DNA of 64,000 nucleotides from Pezizomycotina sp. ARF18. Lineage: Eukaryota > Ascomycota. The notes under the pieces are model-generated. The model was not told the DNA's origin and made no database searches. It was given only the letters and a program-made list of their open reading frames with translations. The translations under genes were made by a program, and so were the position numbers. The stretch spans positions 121,438 to 185,437 of the forward strand of contig AZLU01000071.1 in NCBI GenBank assembly GCA_002224055.1, given 5' to 3'. This document shows positions 25,561 to 37,733 of this stretch, piece after piece; within the stretch, counting starts at the first letter, position 1, and each line of letters starts with the position of its first letter.

Positions 25561-25602
25561 AACGAGTTGCACAACAAAAGACTCTTTGTTGTGCAACTCG
25601 TT
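25561..25602. repeat. Perfect 18-bp inverted repeat (hairpin)
   Basis: The left arm AACGAGTTGCACAACAAA at 25561-25578 is exactly complementary to 25585-25602, with a 6-nt loop (25579-25584). It lies in intergenic DNA about 320 bp upstream of the start of the Cys-rich candidate. A perfect stem of this length is unlikely by chance. It may be a small foldback element, a palindromic protein-binding site or a hairpin RNA. Confidence 0.9.
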
Positions 25603-27632
25603 GAAAGATCTTCTGTAAGAGCGAATATTGGCGATTGAAACTTATCTGCCGGTTCTTCAGAGCTAGAATTCCCCGGGTCAGGTACTGCGTCGTACGTCAT
25701 GCACATGGTGGCGGCCGCCGCTCCGTACGTCGTCGAAGCTCAAGCTTTTCATGTAAAGTCTAAGGGATCTCTTGGGCGCAGGTGGAGAATCTATAGCCGC
25801 CAAACCTATTTGACAGGGAGGAATCCGCACTGAGAATGGTCCCTGACGTTCTGGTAAAAAAATATTGTTGTTTCTTAGAGATGTGATAGTTCAGACGATT
25901 CAATTTGCTCCGGCTAAATATACCGGGGTAAAATCTACCGCGTACCGGTGCACCTCGCACGGACGCCAATTGTACCAGCTTTATTGCCAGTCGAGCTAAT
26001 GGGCAAGTAAGTACAAGGTTTCGTTTCCTTTTGCTCCACCGAATACTTCCTATCCGCGAATCGTAGAAACTAAATGGGGCTATAGGAATACATTCTCACA
26101 TTTATAGCTTCTAGTAGTGGAGGGCATCGACAGGACAACTGGGCCGCAACTCCGGCAGATATGGTGGAGAAAGTCGCCGCCGGTGCTGAAGATGATCATT
26201 CGTAGCAATTTAAGAGCAGAACCAGAGCTCCGGCCTTTTGCCTTCGGTTTATCCGAGCAGTTTTCTTCGGAATACCGTGTCGTGTCCAACGACCAGGATT
26301 CTTTCTCCAAGTCGCTGATAGCGACGGGTAGATCTTTGGATACGAAGGCGGAGATGCGGAAAAATCTTATAAGAGGATTTACCGTACAGTCAATCACTAC
26401 GTCAAAATTTTAATTTGACGTGAGGCGAGGAAGATTACCATACATTCCGCGTTCGCGTGGGAAGCGGTTGGGGCTGAATTTTCCATGTTTCTGAGCGTTT
26501 CACTCTATTCATTGTCTAGAAAAGGTATGTCCAACAGGACAGGTTCATATACGCTCAACTGTTTTTGCTTCGAAAATCGTCGGAAAGGCATTATGGAAGA
26601 ACAGAAAACAAGTCCTTGATTCTAGGGGTGGCGACAAGAAACAGGCGAGGGGATCTGTTTTCCATATGAGGAAGCGACCTACAGTAGAGCGTTATCCTGG
26701 GGAAACCGACTCAGGGTAAGACGGGAGTTCAGCCCAATAGATTCGTCGTACTTACGTGCCGATTTCTCCATTTTTTCAACGTTTTTCCTCTCACAACTTG
26801 ACAAGGGGAACTCGTCTCTCGCCGCTTGATCCTATCGCGACGAAGCATGATGGTATATTTCACCGCTCAAGATGAGTGATTTTTAGCTTAAATCTCAAAG
26901 TTCTTACTTTCTAAAAAGTATAAAGACTAAAATCATCCCAATTACTTACTTTACGTTCGAAAGTGGAGAAAAAGGAGCGAGAAAGAACAGACCGAAGTAA
27001 CGACGGCGGACGAGCGTCGAGGATGTAGAAACCAACCGTGTCACAATCTCTGTTATTACTTAATTTCAGATTCCAAGAGTTTCGCTACCAGAACTTCCAT
27101 ATATATATATACCCAAGATCTCAGAAAAACAGTGGCTTGGGACCTTGTACAAAAACAATAAAAGCTGTTGGAGGCGTTAGGCGACAAAATGTAACTTATT
27201 ATATAAGCGTTTCCACGAGTGAGAAATGTCTGCAAGGAGGTGTTCTGGCGTTTCTGCAGGCCCAAAGTGTTGGTGATAATACTATTCCCTTTTCACCTCC
27301 TTGCTTTTTTATTGCGGATAGTTTTCCTAGGTATATTAAGAATTCGCCCTCGGTTTAACCGGCTCAGAAGACGCCGTTTCCTAGCCTTGACCAGATTCGG
27401 ACCTCCCTATATCTCAGCGTTACTAATTTTCTGGGGGCCAGCAAATTTCGATACAACTCGGACCCACATTTCGGTTTTACGATTAAAAGTTAGTGGAGAC
27501 TTGCAAGTTGTAATGTCTTTTTCCAACAATATGATTAGGGTGAGAACCGAACAGACCAAAGGCCCTAAGTACACCGGATCTGGATTCCGATTTGGTGGCT
27601 TTTTAGATTTATCTATTAGAGTTTGCCCTGGG

Positions 27633-27696
27633 TTCATTTAGTTCATGGTGGAAATGTTTGAATGTTCGTTTAGTTCATGGTGGAAATATTTGAATG
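27633..27696. repeat. 32-bp tandem duplication
   Basis: Two adjacent 32-bp units, 27633-27664 and 27665-27696, share TTTAGTTCATGGTGGAAAT and differ at two positions. It lies about 280 bp upstream of the nearest ATG of the rhodopsin-family gene region, so it could be a duplicated regulatory site or plain slippage. Confidence 0.9.
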
Positions 27697-28257
27697 TCCG
27701 CTTGGTGTGTCTCTTTGTGACATTAGGCACAGGAGGAACGGCGCTGCGCACGCCTCTCACGTCTTCCCATGACTCGAAGACTGTGATTACGGCCAATTAG
27801 AAAAGGAGCACTATAATTCCCGTTGGTGTTGTCCCCTTTGTTTTTTTCCAATATTTTCTTCTTTCTCAATAAACCTGTTTTTCCTATTGTTTTCGTTTCT
27901 TTTTCTTTCTTAGGTTCGTTTCTTTTCTTTTCTTTTTCTCTACATCCTCCCTAGAGTCCCTACAGGCTACCATCCATGGTCGCCCTTCTCCGGTGCCAAA
28001 AAGTGCTTACCAAGGATATCGAATATATGCAGGTCCATATCCCACCAGCTTGTCAGGTAGATAGAAATTCTTCCTTCTGTCCTATCTTGATATATCGAAA
28101 CGGTTCTCGTTCGGAATCTTTCTTTTTTTTTTTCCATTTTCTGCACGTATCAATATTCGCGACTGGGACTGCTCAGGATGTCGCAGAGCGAGACTGGGAG
28201 TTAGAAAGGGCTGGCCGTTCTCGCTTCCGTCTCGTCAGATACACCTATCTCTTCAAT

Positions 28258-29836
28258 ATGGGTGTTTCCGGTTCTGAGGCTCTGGCAAGTAACTTGTACC
28301 GCTTGGGAATTAGTATATTATATATCAGGGAAAGATGTGGCTAACTTCGGATACTCTAATCTAGTATACGGAGTGGGCATTGGTGTTTGTTTGCCTGATA
28401 TTGGTGATACTCAGACTCTATATTAGACTATATCTGCAAAGGAGTAGATCAAAGGCTGCGTTAGGATCCGACGTTGCGGTCGTTGTAGCATGGTTATTAC
28501 AGGTCGCGGGTGCCGCTTGCGACACGGACTCGTTCCGTATGGGACTGTGGCGGGACGACCTGACTTATACGACCAACCTCCTCAAGAAAATATCAGACGA
28601 AAAAGTTCTACAAAGGATCTTACGAGTTGTATATGCTAGTGTGATACCTTATTATAGCGGCCTTTGGGCCGTAAAAGTGGCATTCGTAATGTTTTATTAC
28701 AGCCTGATTCCAAGGGAAATGAAGCGGCTACGATTGGCCTTGAACATCACGACCTTTACAATTATACTTTCATATATACGTAAGATTTCGTCCTCCTGAA
28801 TTGGGAAATATTACGTTTATGACCGAGCTAATTCGTTTACATTTACTTCAGTCGTTGTTTTAGTCAATCTATTATGGTGCCTACCAATTCAGAGAAATTG
28901 GAGTCTGTCAAAGTCACACAGTTGTTTCTCATATAGCCAAGCGGGGCCGTATATTATATCTCTTATCTGCCACCTTATTACAGACATTATGAGTAAGTTG
29001 TCCGTTATTCAAAGTGATATACTATAACTATTGATCCAAAAAGCTGACAGTTTCGCAGTTTACACGCTCCCTTTCCCTCTAATCCCGTCCTTAAAGCGTC
29101 GTTTAACGCGCAGACAAATCACTGGCGTGTTCAGCCTATTCGCATTAGGCCTGATATGTGTTGGTTGCACGGTTGCGCGAGTAGCCGCGATTGGTGCGGG
29201 AAGGAATATTGCGACGGTCGGTCTCTGGACATCTATTGAGACGGCTATGGGTATAATCGTCGTCTGCGCGCCAACTTTGCGGAGTACAGTTACCAAAGGT
29301 TCCTCGTTCCACGCGTGGATCTCTTCCATTCGACACACGCGCAAACACACGCCAATTATTGAATTTAACCGGACGCCGGAATCATCACAACAAAAGTGTT
29401 TTCCAGATTATGATCGTCCCGTTACGCCGGAGAAGGCGTACTACGACGACTCATTCGTAGCTGGTTACTCAGTAATGAATATGGTTTCAAGCGGCGGATA
29501 TGATCCCATTCTCCTGCAGCCTCTCCTAGATATACTAGAACCTCTCAGCCAAATGACAGGCAAGCGCACAGAGCAACGCTGCTCAACGCGGGTGCGACAG
29601 AGACGACAACGACGTTTAGCGGTAGCACAGTGATTTATGCGCCTATATCCGTCCGTGGTGGGCAAGACTGCCCGGATATCTTTGGTATATCGCCTCCGGA
29701 CAGGCCGCTCTCCCCTGAGCGTAGTATAAATCAACTGACTAGCGCGGCCGTAAGGCTAGCGCAACAATGTCAGATTACACGTGCTCAGTCGATTCAAGGT
29801 TCGCTACGATCGTCTCGTGGAAGCGGCCGTTTCTAG
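28258..29836 (+). CDS. Fungal rhodopsin-domain (SAT4/PTH11-like) integral membrane protein 1
   Basis: A seven-helix membrane protein of the fungal rhodopsin-like family, often regarded as GPCR-like sensors; the ligand is unknown. The core starts in the exon at 28365 with EWALVFVCLILVILRLYIRL. It continues through VVYASVIPYYSGLWAVK, VNLLWCLPIQRNWSL (family motif with CxPIxxNW) and the last helices LGLICVGCTVARVAAIGAG and AMGIIVVCAPTLRS. Two introns are clean: 28780-28851 and 28993-29058. A first intron ending at 28364 is likely, but its upstream exon (ATG at 28258) is out of phase by one base, so the start is uncertain. The tail has a stop at 29631-29633 in the core frame. A frame change near 29562 gives a more natural tail ending at 29836, which I prefer. 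It is the first of four such genes in the window. Confidence 0.85.
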
Positions 29837-30280
29837 ATCTTTTGATTCATGGCCTACAGTGCTTGGTATCCTTTTTCGGCGTTCATCTCATAATTTCGTG
29901 CGGTGGTTATATTATTTCTTCATTGGCGTTGCTTAAATCAGGCGGTTATATCCTCTCCTTCTTTTCTTATGGACTGGGCGTTATTTTCGTCTTTGGTACG
30001 ATCATAAAAAAAACTTCGGTCCATCATTTTTACATTCCTTTCCTTAGCAACTCTTATATCATATCTCGTCCTTTCCACATAACTTTTCTTCGTTATTCCC
30101 TTTGTTTCTTCTGGCATAGCAACATACCGGCGTATATATATTGCTTTGACGAGATACTTGACGAATTCCCTTGTAAATACCTCTCTAGGACAAACCTCTG
30201 ATTCCCTCTTTTATTGTGCTTTGTTGTTTCATTGTCTTTCCTTTTCTTCCTTGTACATATAAGAACTTATTAATCTTCTC

Positions 30281-30338
30281 AACAAGTCTTGTATATTATA
30301 CAACCAGTCTAGTTGTATATACAGCCAGCAGACTTGTT
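30281..30338. repeat. Imperfect cruciform / nested inverted repeat
   Basis: Outer arms AACAAGTCT (30281-30289) and AGACTTGTT (30330-30338) are exact complements. Inside them GTATAT...ACAAC pairs with GTTGTATATAC, with three extra bases on the left side. The element lies about 450 bp downstream of rhodopsin-family gene 1 and could form a 58-nt structured RNA or cruciform. Confidence 0.7.
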
Positions 30339-30728
30339 ATAGCGCAGAATCTCTTTAGTCAATAGTGATTGATACCTATTGAAATATCAAAACTTCCGAA
30401 AAACAGATTGTCTCGCTCAAAACCTTCGGTATTCCCTTTTTGATAACCGCTATCGGGGAAACCTTGTTATAAATGGAGTCTTGAACCCTTTTTTATATTA
30501 GATATAGCCACTGCCGCTTCGTTTTTTCGGAGATCTTCCGTGATACTAATGACTATCACTCGCTTCGGAGAGCCTTCAAAGTTGAAAATGACATCGGCAA
30601 CGTCCTTTCTTACAAGACAGTCCGGATAACGTCTGCAAATGCCACGAGGCCTTTGCCGGAAAACTGACGAGAGTGCATTATAAATATAACGATAGGAAAA
30701 TTGAAGAATATCCTTTCTCTTAGTCCGT

Positions 30729-30743
30729 CCCCCCCCCCCCCCC
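30729..30743. repeat. Poly-C run of 15
   Basis: Fifteen consecutive C residues followed by five T, inside AT-rich DNA. Runs of C this long are rare here compared with A/T runs. Confidence 0.95.
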
Positions 30744-31248
30744 TTTTTCCCCACGATGTCCAAATTTTCTGAGGTCGTGATGGTCAGCGTTCGGCTGTTT
30801 CATCTTTTTCTTATCAATATTAAATCAGATAAGTAATACTATCCTGATGATACTTTGCAGAATAATTACTTAAATACAAGCAATATAACTATACGCGCGA
30901 TATTGTTAATTAGACATCTTCGGATTTCTATTTTGTTACCCGATCTAGTTCGCAGTAATCCGAAGCTAGAGAGGATTCAAATTTCAACAGAGATTTCGTA
31001 CAATTTACAAGCCGCTCCAATATCTGCTATAAATCCTCATTCCTTGATTCGATAAGTTTGGACCAACGTTAAACCAGTATCAAGTACGACCCATTTCAAA
31101 CTAGCAATGGCGGAACAGGCTCAGCCTGGCTCTTCCCTTCCTGTGTTATTAAGTTGATATGATCTTCTTACATGTAAGTAACAGCATTTGTTAGATAGAG
31201 GCCAGGGTGCAACGGTGCTCTTGAAAAGCATGTAACTGATGGACGTTT

Positions 31249-31272
31249 AAATCAAATCAAATCAAATCAAAT
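31249..31272. repeat. (AAATC)n pentamer microsatellite
   Basis: Four and a half copies of AAATC. Simple repeat in gene-free DNA. Confidence 0.95.
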
Positions 31273-34200
31273 TTGAACCAACGTTAGGGAAAAGAAAAAT
31301 CGGGGACAGATCATGTAACGAGCTCCTCGCAAAATCGTATTCTTAGGGTTCAAGCATTTGTAATTATCTTCGGTGTCTATTATTGTTCCTGCCAAAAAAA
31401 TAAAAAAAACGTCCCTGTTTAATTCTTCGTTATAATGTTGGAAATTCTTCGATAAATTATTCAATAACTAGCGATATACGGCGCGAAAACTCGGCAAGCG
31501 GTCTCGCTCTCGAGTCTCGTGGCTGAGTCTCAAACTCTGATCATATCCGTCACAAACACTTCATTTAAAACTTTGATATTGAATCTCTTGCATAGATTAA
31601 TTGCCCGATGGTCTGAGAAATAATACACAATTAAGTTTCCTGAACCTTAATCCTTTTGCCGCTTGAAAGTATTAGAAGATTCTTCTACAACAAAGGTGTC
31701 AAAGACTCTCAAGGCTCATGTATCGAGCGACGACGCGTCGAAGACTCGACGGAACAATTTCAACAAATGACAGTCAACTGTCTCCACGTTAGATGTCCAA
31801 GCGTTCACAAATTTTTCCAACAGTCGGTGGCGCCTTTTATCCAACACTGACATATAACGTCTTTCCGCGATGAAGAAGATGTTGGACGGTGTATGACATA
31901 TTTTCAAACACACCTCCTTTAAAATCGTGAACATTGTTGGCGCCAAAGTTGAAGTAGCGTTAGAATAGATATTGGTTATAGTTTATATCTTATTTTGATG
32001 AAGTGCGAGGTAGTTTAATTACTATATAGCACTTTCTATTATATTTAATTTCAGTTCTAATAAGGTTCATTTCCCGCAGACCCGTCAGTTGCGTATTGTT
32101 TATCTTGATATTCTTCAAAACTAAAACAGCTAAAGACTTGAAACTAGAATAATTTGGATTAGTGGAAGGGTATCCTTGTATTTACGGCACAACTGTTATA
32201 TATATTCTTAACATCTATCGATATCTTACTTCAATTATACTATGACTATATTAAAGATAGCGGAGCTATCGCTGTATATAGCGATATCTTACTCGTGATC
32301 ACGTTATACATTTTCAAGACTCTCACTTGGGTTTATTTGTTTACTTTGTGATATCTCGTGGGTGGATCCTTCGTGTATCATTTTACTGCTATTCATCTTC
32401 AACTCTCAGACAAGAAAGGTCACAGAAACGCGACACATCGAAAAAAAGAAAAAAAAAGAAAGAATATAATCAACGTAACTTTTCTGGAGACTCTCTGAAG
32501 TCTTCGCCGAAGTAACAGTTCCCTGCTTTGCCTGGAGGTTGCACAATGTCAGAGGAATACTATCGGCTTGCTTCTTTGGGCTCTATTATCCGTATTGGGA
32601 TCAGTATTGGGAGTATATTATATATTTGAGTAACGGAGCAGTGTTATATTTTCTACCCACGTTGCTATTCAAAAAGAATTTGATCTACAGAAGCGTACCC
32701 CACAGTAGTTGAAAAGCTGGATACTAATCGCCCTTTCCTGGAACGGGTAGTTTGAAAGGCGCCGAGACGATGGAGCCGGGTTTTGCGACGCCTTGAACGT
32801 CTTGCCAATTGAATAGAAACTAGAAGCTATCGATTACCAATAAGCAGTGAGGTACTTCACCGAAAAGACGACGATGAGTTACGAAACGGCAATGACCAAA
32901 TACCTCCAAAGTATACGGGTGCCCCGGTCTATTTTTCGTCCGAGAATGAGGAGATTACTGAGATATCCAACTACTTAAATGTGAGCAATTTTAATAAGAT
33001 TACATTGAGAAAAAAAAAAAAAAAAAAAAAAAACGGTACTAGGGTTGGTGGGGTTTGCTAAGTTTTCTCCACTGCCAGAATTGTTAAAAATCCGGAGAAA
33101 ACATCCAGAAAGTGACATTAAAATCTTCAGCAAAACATTCGCTCGGGAATCATATCATCGCCTAGAGGTCGCTGACAGAAATCCGAGATCATCAGCGTCC
33201 TATGAGTGATTACATCGGAGTTTGTGAAAGCTAGATTAACAACCACTCTATACGTTTAGAACCCCTTCCTTAAGTTGGAAGAAAAATCGAACGAAGAAGC
33301 GGTCATGATAATTTAAACTTGAAGAATGGACACATGGTCTAGACGGCAATGCCGCGGGGTCCTAAACCCAAATTTCGTGTGGCATTTTCGTGGCGTTCGA
33401 AGCAAGCTTTCCACGTAAGCAACTCTGATTTGCATCATGAGAATCTGTTCTTCGGAGGCTGTTCTTTGCCTTTCTGAAACAAAAAATAATAGGCGCGCGA
33501 TGTGTTCATTGACCATTAGAAGCATTGCTAACCTTCGATCTTATTGGGAAAAGCGCAATGGGTACGCGAGAGCAACGTGAGAGCATATATATTCGCCGTC
33601 TTTATTCGAACTTTTCTGACTCGATAAGGGAAAGAATAATATCTTACTTAGAGTTGTCAATTTTGCCCGGAGCCTCTCTTACTCTTAAAATTTTTTGTAG
33701 GGACGTTTCATAGTAAGGAACTCCAAGAACGCTTCCAAGGGAAGCGACCCACTCACAAGCCAACTGGCTCGCTACGGTTTATCATAATCTCATCGCGTGT
33801 GGAGGAAGATTCAGCACCATTGCACATTGTCTGCCGGCTCGCGGACCTCGCGAAGTCGTGATGATCTGAAGGAAGCAAGAAGAGGTGAACAAAAGCTATA
33901 AGCGGCTGCTAGTAGTAAGGAGCTATGAGGTTCGCGACCGGATCTAATTTATTTTTTAAAAAGATCATGATCTGTCGGAAGGTTCCATTCTCAGGAAAGC
34001 TGTATATATGTAATCTTCATCTGGAAGTTGGCCTGAGGTTTCTTATTGTGTAAGAGGTAGTCTCGAGGCAATGGTGCGACGTGTCTCTTCGTTTTTCTAC
34101 TGAGTACCTTACCGATTAGTTTATTGAGCTGCGAAGCAAATGTCCCTCGTCTTAGCCGTATGGTGCCAATTTTAGACGACCAGCGAGGGGAGCCACTCTC

Positions 34201-34631
34201 AGGGACGTATGACTTTTCCGGGAACCTCAACCTGAATACCAGTGCTGCTGCCCACCGCCGAATTATTTTTGAGGATCCAAGACAACCTACTAGTATGTAG
34301 AAACTGAAATAGTACATACGAATTAGTTAGCGTATTCTTACCCAAACCAGCTGGGGTTTCGTTTTTGTACAGAAAAAAGAGAAAAAACCGGGAATATGCA
34401 CGAGAAGGGAATTGTCAAGTTAAAGTTCAAGTAGGAAAAAAAGGATATAAAGAACTGAGACAAAAATCGGAGCTGGTGCTAGCGTCGATAGCAGTATTCA
34501 TATGTATGTTGCGCAATCCTGGTAAAGTTTGTTCCTCTTTATTTGTATATACTGTCTTCAATTGTTTTCGTTCACAAGCGTTGGTAGCTTGTATGTGAAG
34601 TCGATTTCTCCATTTTAACCTTCTACAAAGC

Positions 34632-36005
34632 ATGACGGAAGACCGTCGAACAAGAGCTATCATGGTGTCGATGACAATTATCGAAACATACCTTATCAAC
34701 GATCTGAAATGGCCGGCTCCCAACATTAAGAATCCACCATTGGCAGGTCGTTATTTGTCTGCCATACACGGCATACTGGTCTCTGTATCGACAATTTGCC
34801 TTCTGCTACATCTCTCTGGCCGTTTTATCCTCAAATCCTTTGGCTGGGATGACCTGTTTATTATTATAGCATGGATATCCGGCTGGGTGGTGACAATTGC
34901 GAACTTTAGGGCCCTGTGGTACGGAGTTAGACTTCATTTATACGATTTCGCTAATCACATTAGCCTCCAAATGCTCGCGAATTCTTGCTTTATAACTGGT
35001 TGAGCCAGTGGGCAGTCGGGTTTCCTGCTATGGCAGCAAAACCTTCGATACTCTTCTTCTATAGGCGGTTCGCCCCGACGAAGGCATTTCGCCGCTTCGT
35101 CGCGGTTATGCTGTGCTTTGTGACAGCTTGGGCGATTGTGAGACGCTACCTTGGATATGACGATGTACGCCGGTAGCGGCATGGTGGGAGATCCGAGATT
35201 GGAAAATGTTTGGATGTTAAGAGTACTGAAGCTCTCATGTACAATCAGCTAGCATTGAACCTATTCAGCGACATCATCTTGTTCCTTATGCCGATACGCA
35301 CACTATGGAAACTTCAAATCAGCACGCGCAAGAAGACCACGTTGGTGGGGTGCTTGGGCAGGTTTGGTAACAACGTTATTTGGTCTCATGTGCCTGCAAA
35401 ACGTTTCCAAGGCTTCGAGTCTCGTAGACCCGACCTGTAAGTATACGCGATCCGGGACGTGTTTAAGAAAATTATAAGCTCTAAGCTAACCAGAAGCTTA
35501 TATGCGTTATAGGGGATCTATACGAAGTTCTGGTCTGGTGTATCCTCGAAACTGAACTCGGCATCGTCTGCGCTTGCCTCCCATTCATGAAGACTTCCAC
35601 GGTAGCGCTCTATAAACTTGTATTTAGACGGACACCCAAGACTTTTGTGTTAACGGCTGCCGCGTCAAATGATCATGAGAAAGCAGAGGAGCCGACGACC
35701 GTTGGCTCAAATAAGGTGGCTAGCAGGGGGAAGATCAGTGTGACGAGGAGTTGGGACATCGAGAAGAGCCTTAGTACAAACAGCAGCGTGGCGGGCCACA
35801 ACAGCAGTAAATGCGATGGCGGGACATACCTGAGCAGGCCGGCACCATCGAGAGGTGGCGTCATCGTATGGGCTTACCGGCGCCCTCACGGCAGAGCCTA
35901 TCTGCGACTTCGGAGACCACGGAACCGGAGAACGATAGTTGGTGGAATGCCGAAGGCAGGCCTGTTGACCCCCAAATTCCGGCCTATCGCCTAGGAGAGG
36001 AGTAA
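34632..36005 (+). CDS. Fungal rhodopsin-domain (PTH11-like) integral membrane protein 2
   Basis: A second seven-helix fungal rhodopsin-like protein, from a different subfamily than gene 1. It starts MTEDRRTRAIMVSMTIIETY at 34632. A first helix follows, then FGWDDLFIIIAWISGW with the family's W-D-D motif, and NFRALWYGVR, KPSILFFYRRFAPTKAFRRF and SDIILFLMPIRTLWKLQIS, typical of helices 3-5 and loops. One clean intron, 35437-35512, splits the residues following DPT before LETELGIVCACLPFMK in the last helix. The tail is Ser/Pro-rich and ends with a stop at 36003-36005. The frame changes at several points, for example near 34988 (one C missing from a CC) and around 35200. No domain-disrupting change was seen, so the breaks look like sequence errors. 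The ligand and role are unknown; relatives include surface-sensing receptors. Confidence 0.85.
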
Positions 36006-37421
36006 ACCTACCGAGACAACCGGAAGACGCCCAGCTGGGAACGAAGCTAAATTCTCTACATTAATGAGCCGTTAGGGATTCGTTCACTTTATGAAAAGTT
36101 CTTTTAGTTTTATTGATCCTTTTCGTTTCTTTCCTTTTTTGTTTTCAATGAATTGACGTGCGTATAAATCGCTGGAGTTACTGCTTAATCAAAGGAGATT
36201 CAGAATTGTGTTTATTTGTGTCAGAGTTCAAAATAATAATAATAATAATAATACCTGCTGGTATTGCTGGCGGTTTCATCATCACATTATTGATGTCTAT
36301 ATAAAATCTGGACCTAGGTCTACGTGGCCACGTTAACAATATATCCCGACCGCGACAATGTGTAGATTCTCATGTGAATATGTCGAATATACAACCCTCG
36401 AAGGGAGTAGGAGAACGTATCGCAGCTGCTTTGTCCAGCACTCGACGACTTTTAGCGCTTTTTAGAACGGTGAAGCTATGTAGTACTATGTATCAATAAT
36501 AAAAACTTTCGACGTCGCATAGAGCCACATTACCGGCGCAAAGGACACACTACTAAAGCACGTTTCGCTCATGTGGGCTAAAATAGAGCCTGATAAAGTC
36601 GAGCTGGTTATGTATCTTGATATCCTGGTGCAAATCCATGAGACCGTGCTTCGCTTGGCGAACATATTGATCAGCAGAGCCGGGCCACAACCTTAAAACT
36701 TAGACATCCTCGGCCATATGTTGTACTCATTGGGGAAGTACTTTAGGCAACCCTAGCCTTAAAACGTGCAGCAGGACTCCCGCCGGACAAAGAAGTTATC
36801 ATGAGAAGCTGGCGATTCTACGAAGACATTTTTGCCGGTTTTATTCCACTCTGCTTTTGATTATGGGTATGAAACTATCGTTTACTTGCCTTAGCTTTAT
36901 GATACTTTCTACTTTCATATAGACTAGATAATTTCATCTAAAATTAAAAAAAAAAAAAAGAAACTGTATTATTATTTATCAACCTATATACTGGTGATGC
37001 TAGCTATTCGAATCGGGACCTCAAGTGCTATAGAATTTTGGGATGGGAGCGGGAAATTCCGGGGGTTCCAGAGAGCCTCGGCTCATCTAGCGCCATGTAT
37101 AACCCGGCACCTAACCGCGATATATCTTTCCCATTTTGGTGCCGAGCTCCTTTTGATTCATGTCAAGCCGACTTTGGTACTTATATCTCATTTTTAGTGT
37201 GGTCTCTATCAGCTTGCAAGAAAAACGTGAATATTTGATGGTTTCAGTTGGGGTCACACGTGCCTGGTCTGGCTATTTTTGGAGCCGAAACCGCAGCCAA
37301 TATTGTTTGATTTGGGCTGCCTCTATTGGACTTCATCTTGTATCAAAAAGCTGATTTTGAGTATCGTGTGCAATCACGTAGCGAAGTCACAACTTTCCTT
37401 AGAGATAAGAGAATCGACGAT

Positions 37422-37733
37422 CTAGAGTGGCATGATCAAGGTTAATAGTGATTGATTCTCGGAATCATCTGTGGTTCCATCTTCTGCGCATGAACAAGAT
37501 CGTCGTGTACGAACGAGTCGGCGACCACTCAGACCACACGGATAGACTTCGCCGGTCGTTGCATCACCAACGCCGTCAAATTTGCTACCAGCAAACACCT
37601 TCTCTGGCAGGTTGAATACATCGACTTCTAATGCCCCGTGAGGAACAGCCATTGTTCTCGTGGGGTGCAGCACCACGAGTGGACCCTCGAAACCACGTAG
37701 GTCGTCACATTTCTGACAACATTGATCAAACAA
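37422..37733 (-). CDS. Possible exon of a hypothetical gene
   Basis: An uninterrupted minus-strand frame of about 100 codons in an otherwise AT-rich area. It reads GPLVVLHPTRTMAVPHGALE and VFAGSKFDGVGDATTGEVYP with coding-like composition. Upstream there is an acceptor-like TGTTGTCAG at about 37715, so it could be an internal or last exon ending at the TAG at 37422-37424. No first exon was found and no family is recognised. It may equally be a gene relic. Confidence 0.22.
   Translation of the reverse strand: MFDQCCQKCDDLRGFEGPLVVLHPTRTMAVPHGALEVDVFNLPEKVFAGSKFDGVGDATTGEVYPCGLSGRRLVRTRRSCSCAEDGTTDDSENQSLLTLIMPL

Larger units (their letters stand above)
25240..28257. other. Intergenic stretch with ambiguous ORFs
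   Basis: No gene can be assigned. Around 26080-26413 both strands are open for about 100 codons in a more balanced base composition, but neither product shows a motif. A plus ORF at 27219-27641 is basic and hydrophobic and ends beside a tandem repeat. The last 400 bp (27833-27945 in particular) is pyrimidine-rich on the + strand, as expected for the promoter and leader of the rhodopsin-family gene that follows. An upstream open frame from an ATG at 27976 may belong to its leader or first exon. Confidence 0.5.
29837..34631. other. Gene-free AT-rich interval between rhodopsin-family genes 1 and 2
   Basis: Nearly 4.8 kb with no supported gene. ORFs are short and compositionally what AT-rich DNA gives. 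It contains an imperfect cruciform at 30281-30338, a C15 run at 30729-30743, a pentamer repeat at 31249-31272 and A24 at 33010-33033. A 15-bp word, TTTGRACCAACGTTA, occurs twice, at about 31057 and 31272, which hints at a small unrecognised repeat. Confidence 0.55.

Noticed and set aside
29767-30201. 144-codon plus ORF, hydrophobic
   Set aside because: It overlaps the preferred C-terminal tail of rhodopsin-family gene 1 and is T-rich 3' flank; its hydrophobicity follows from composition.
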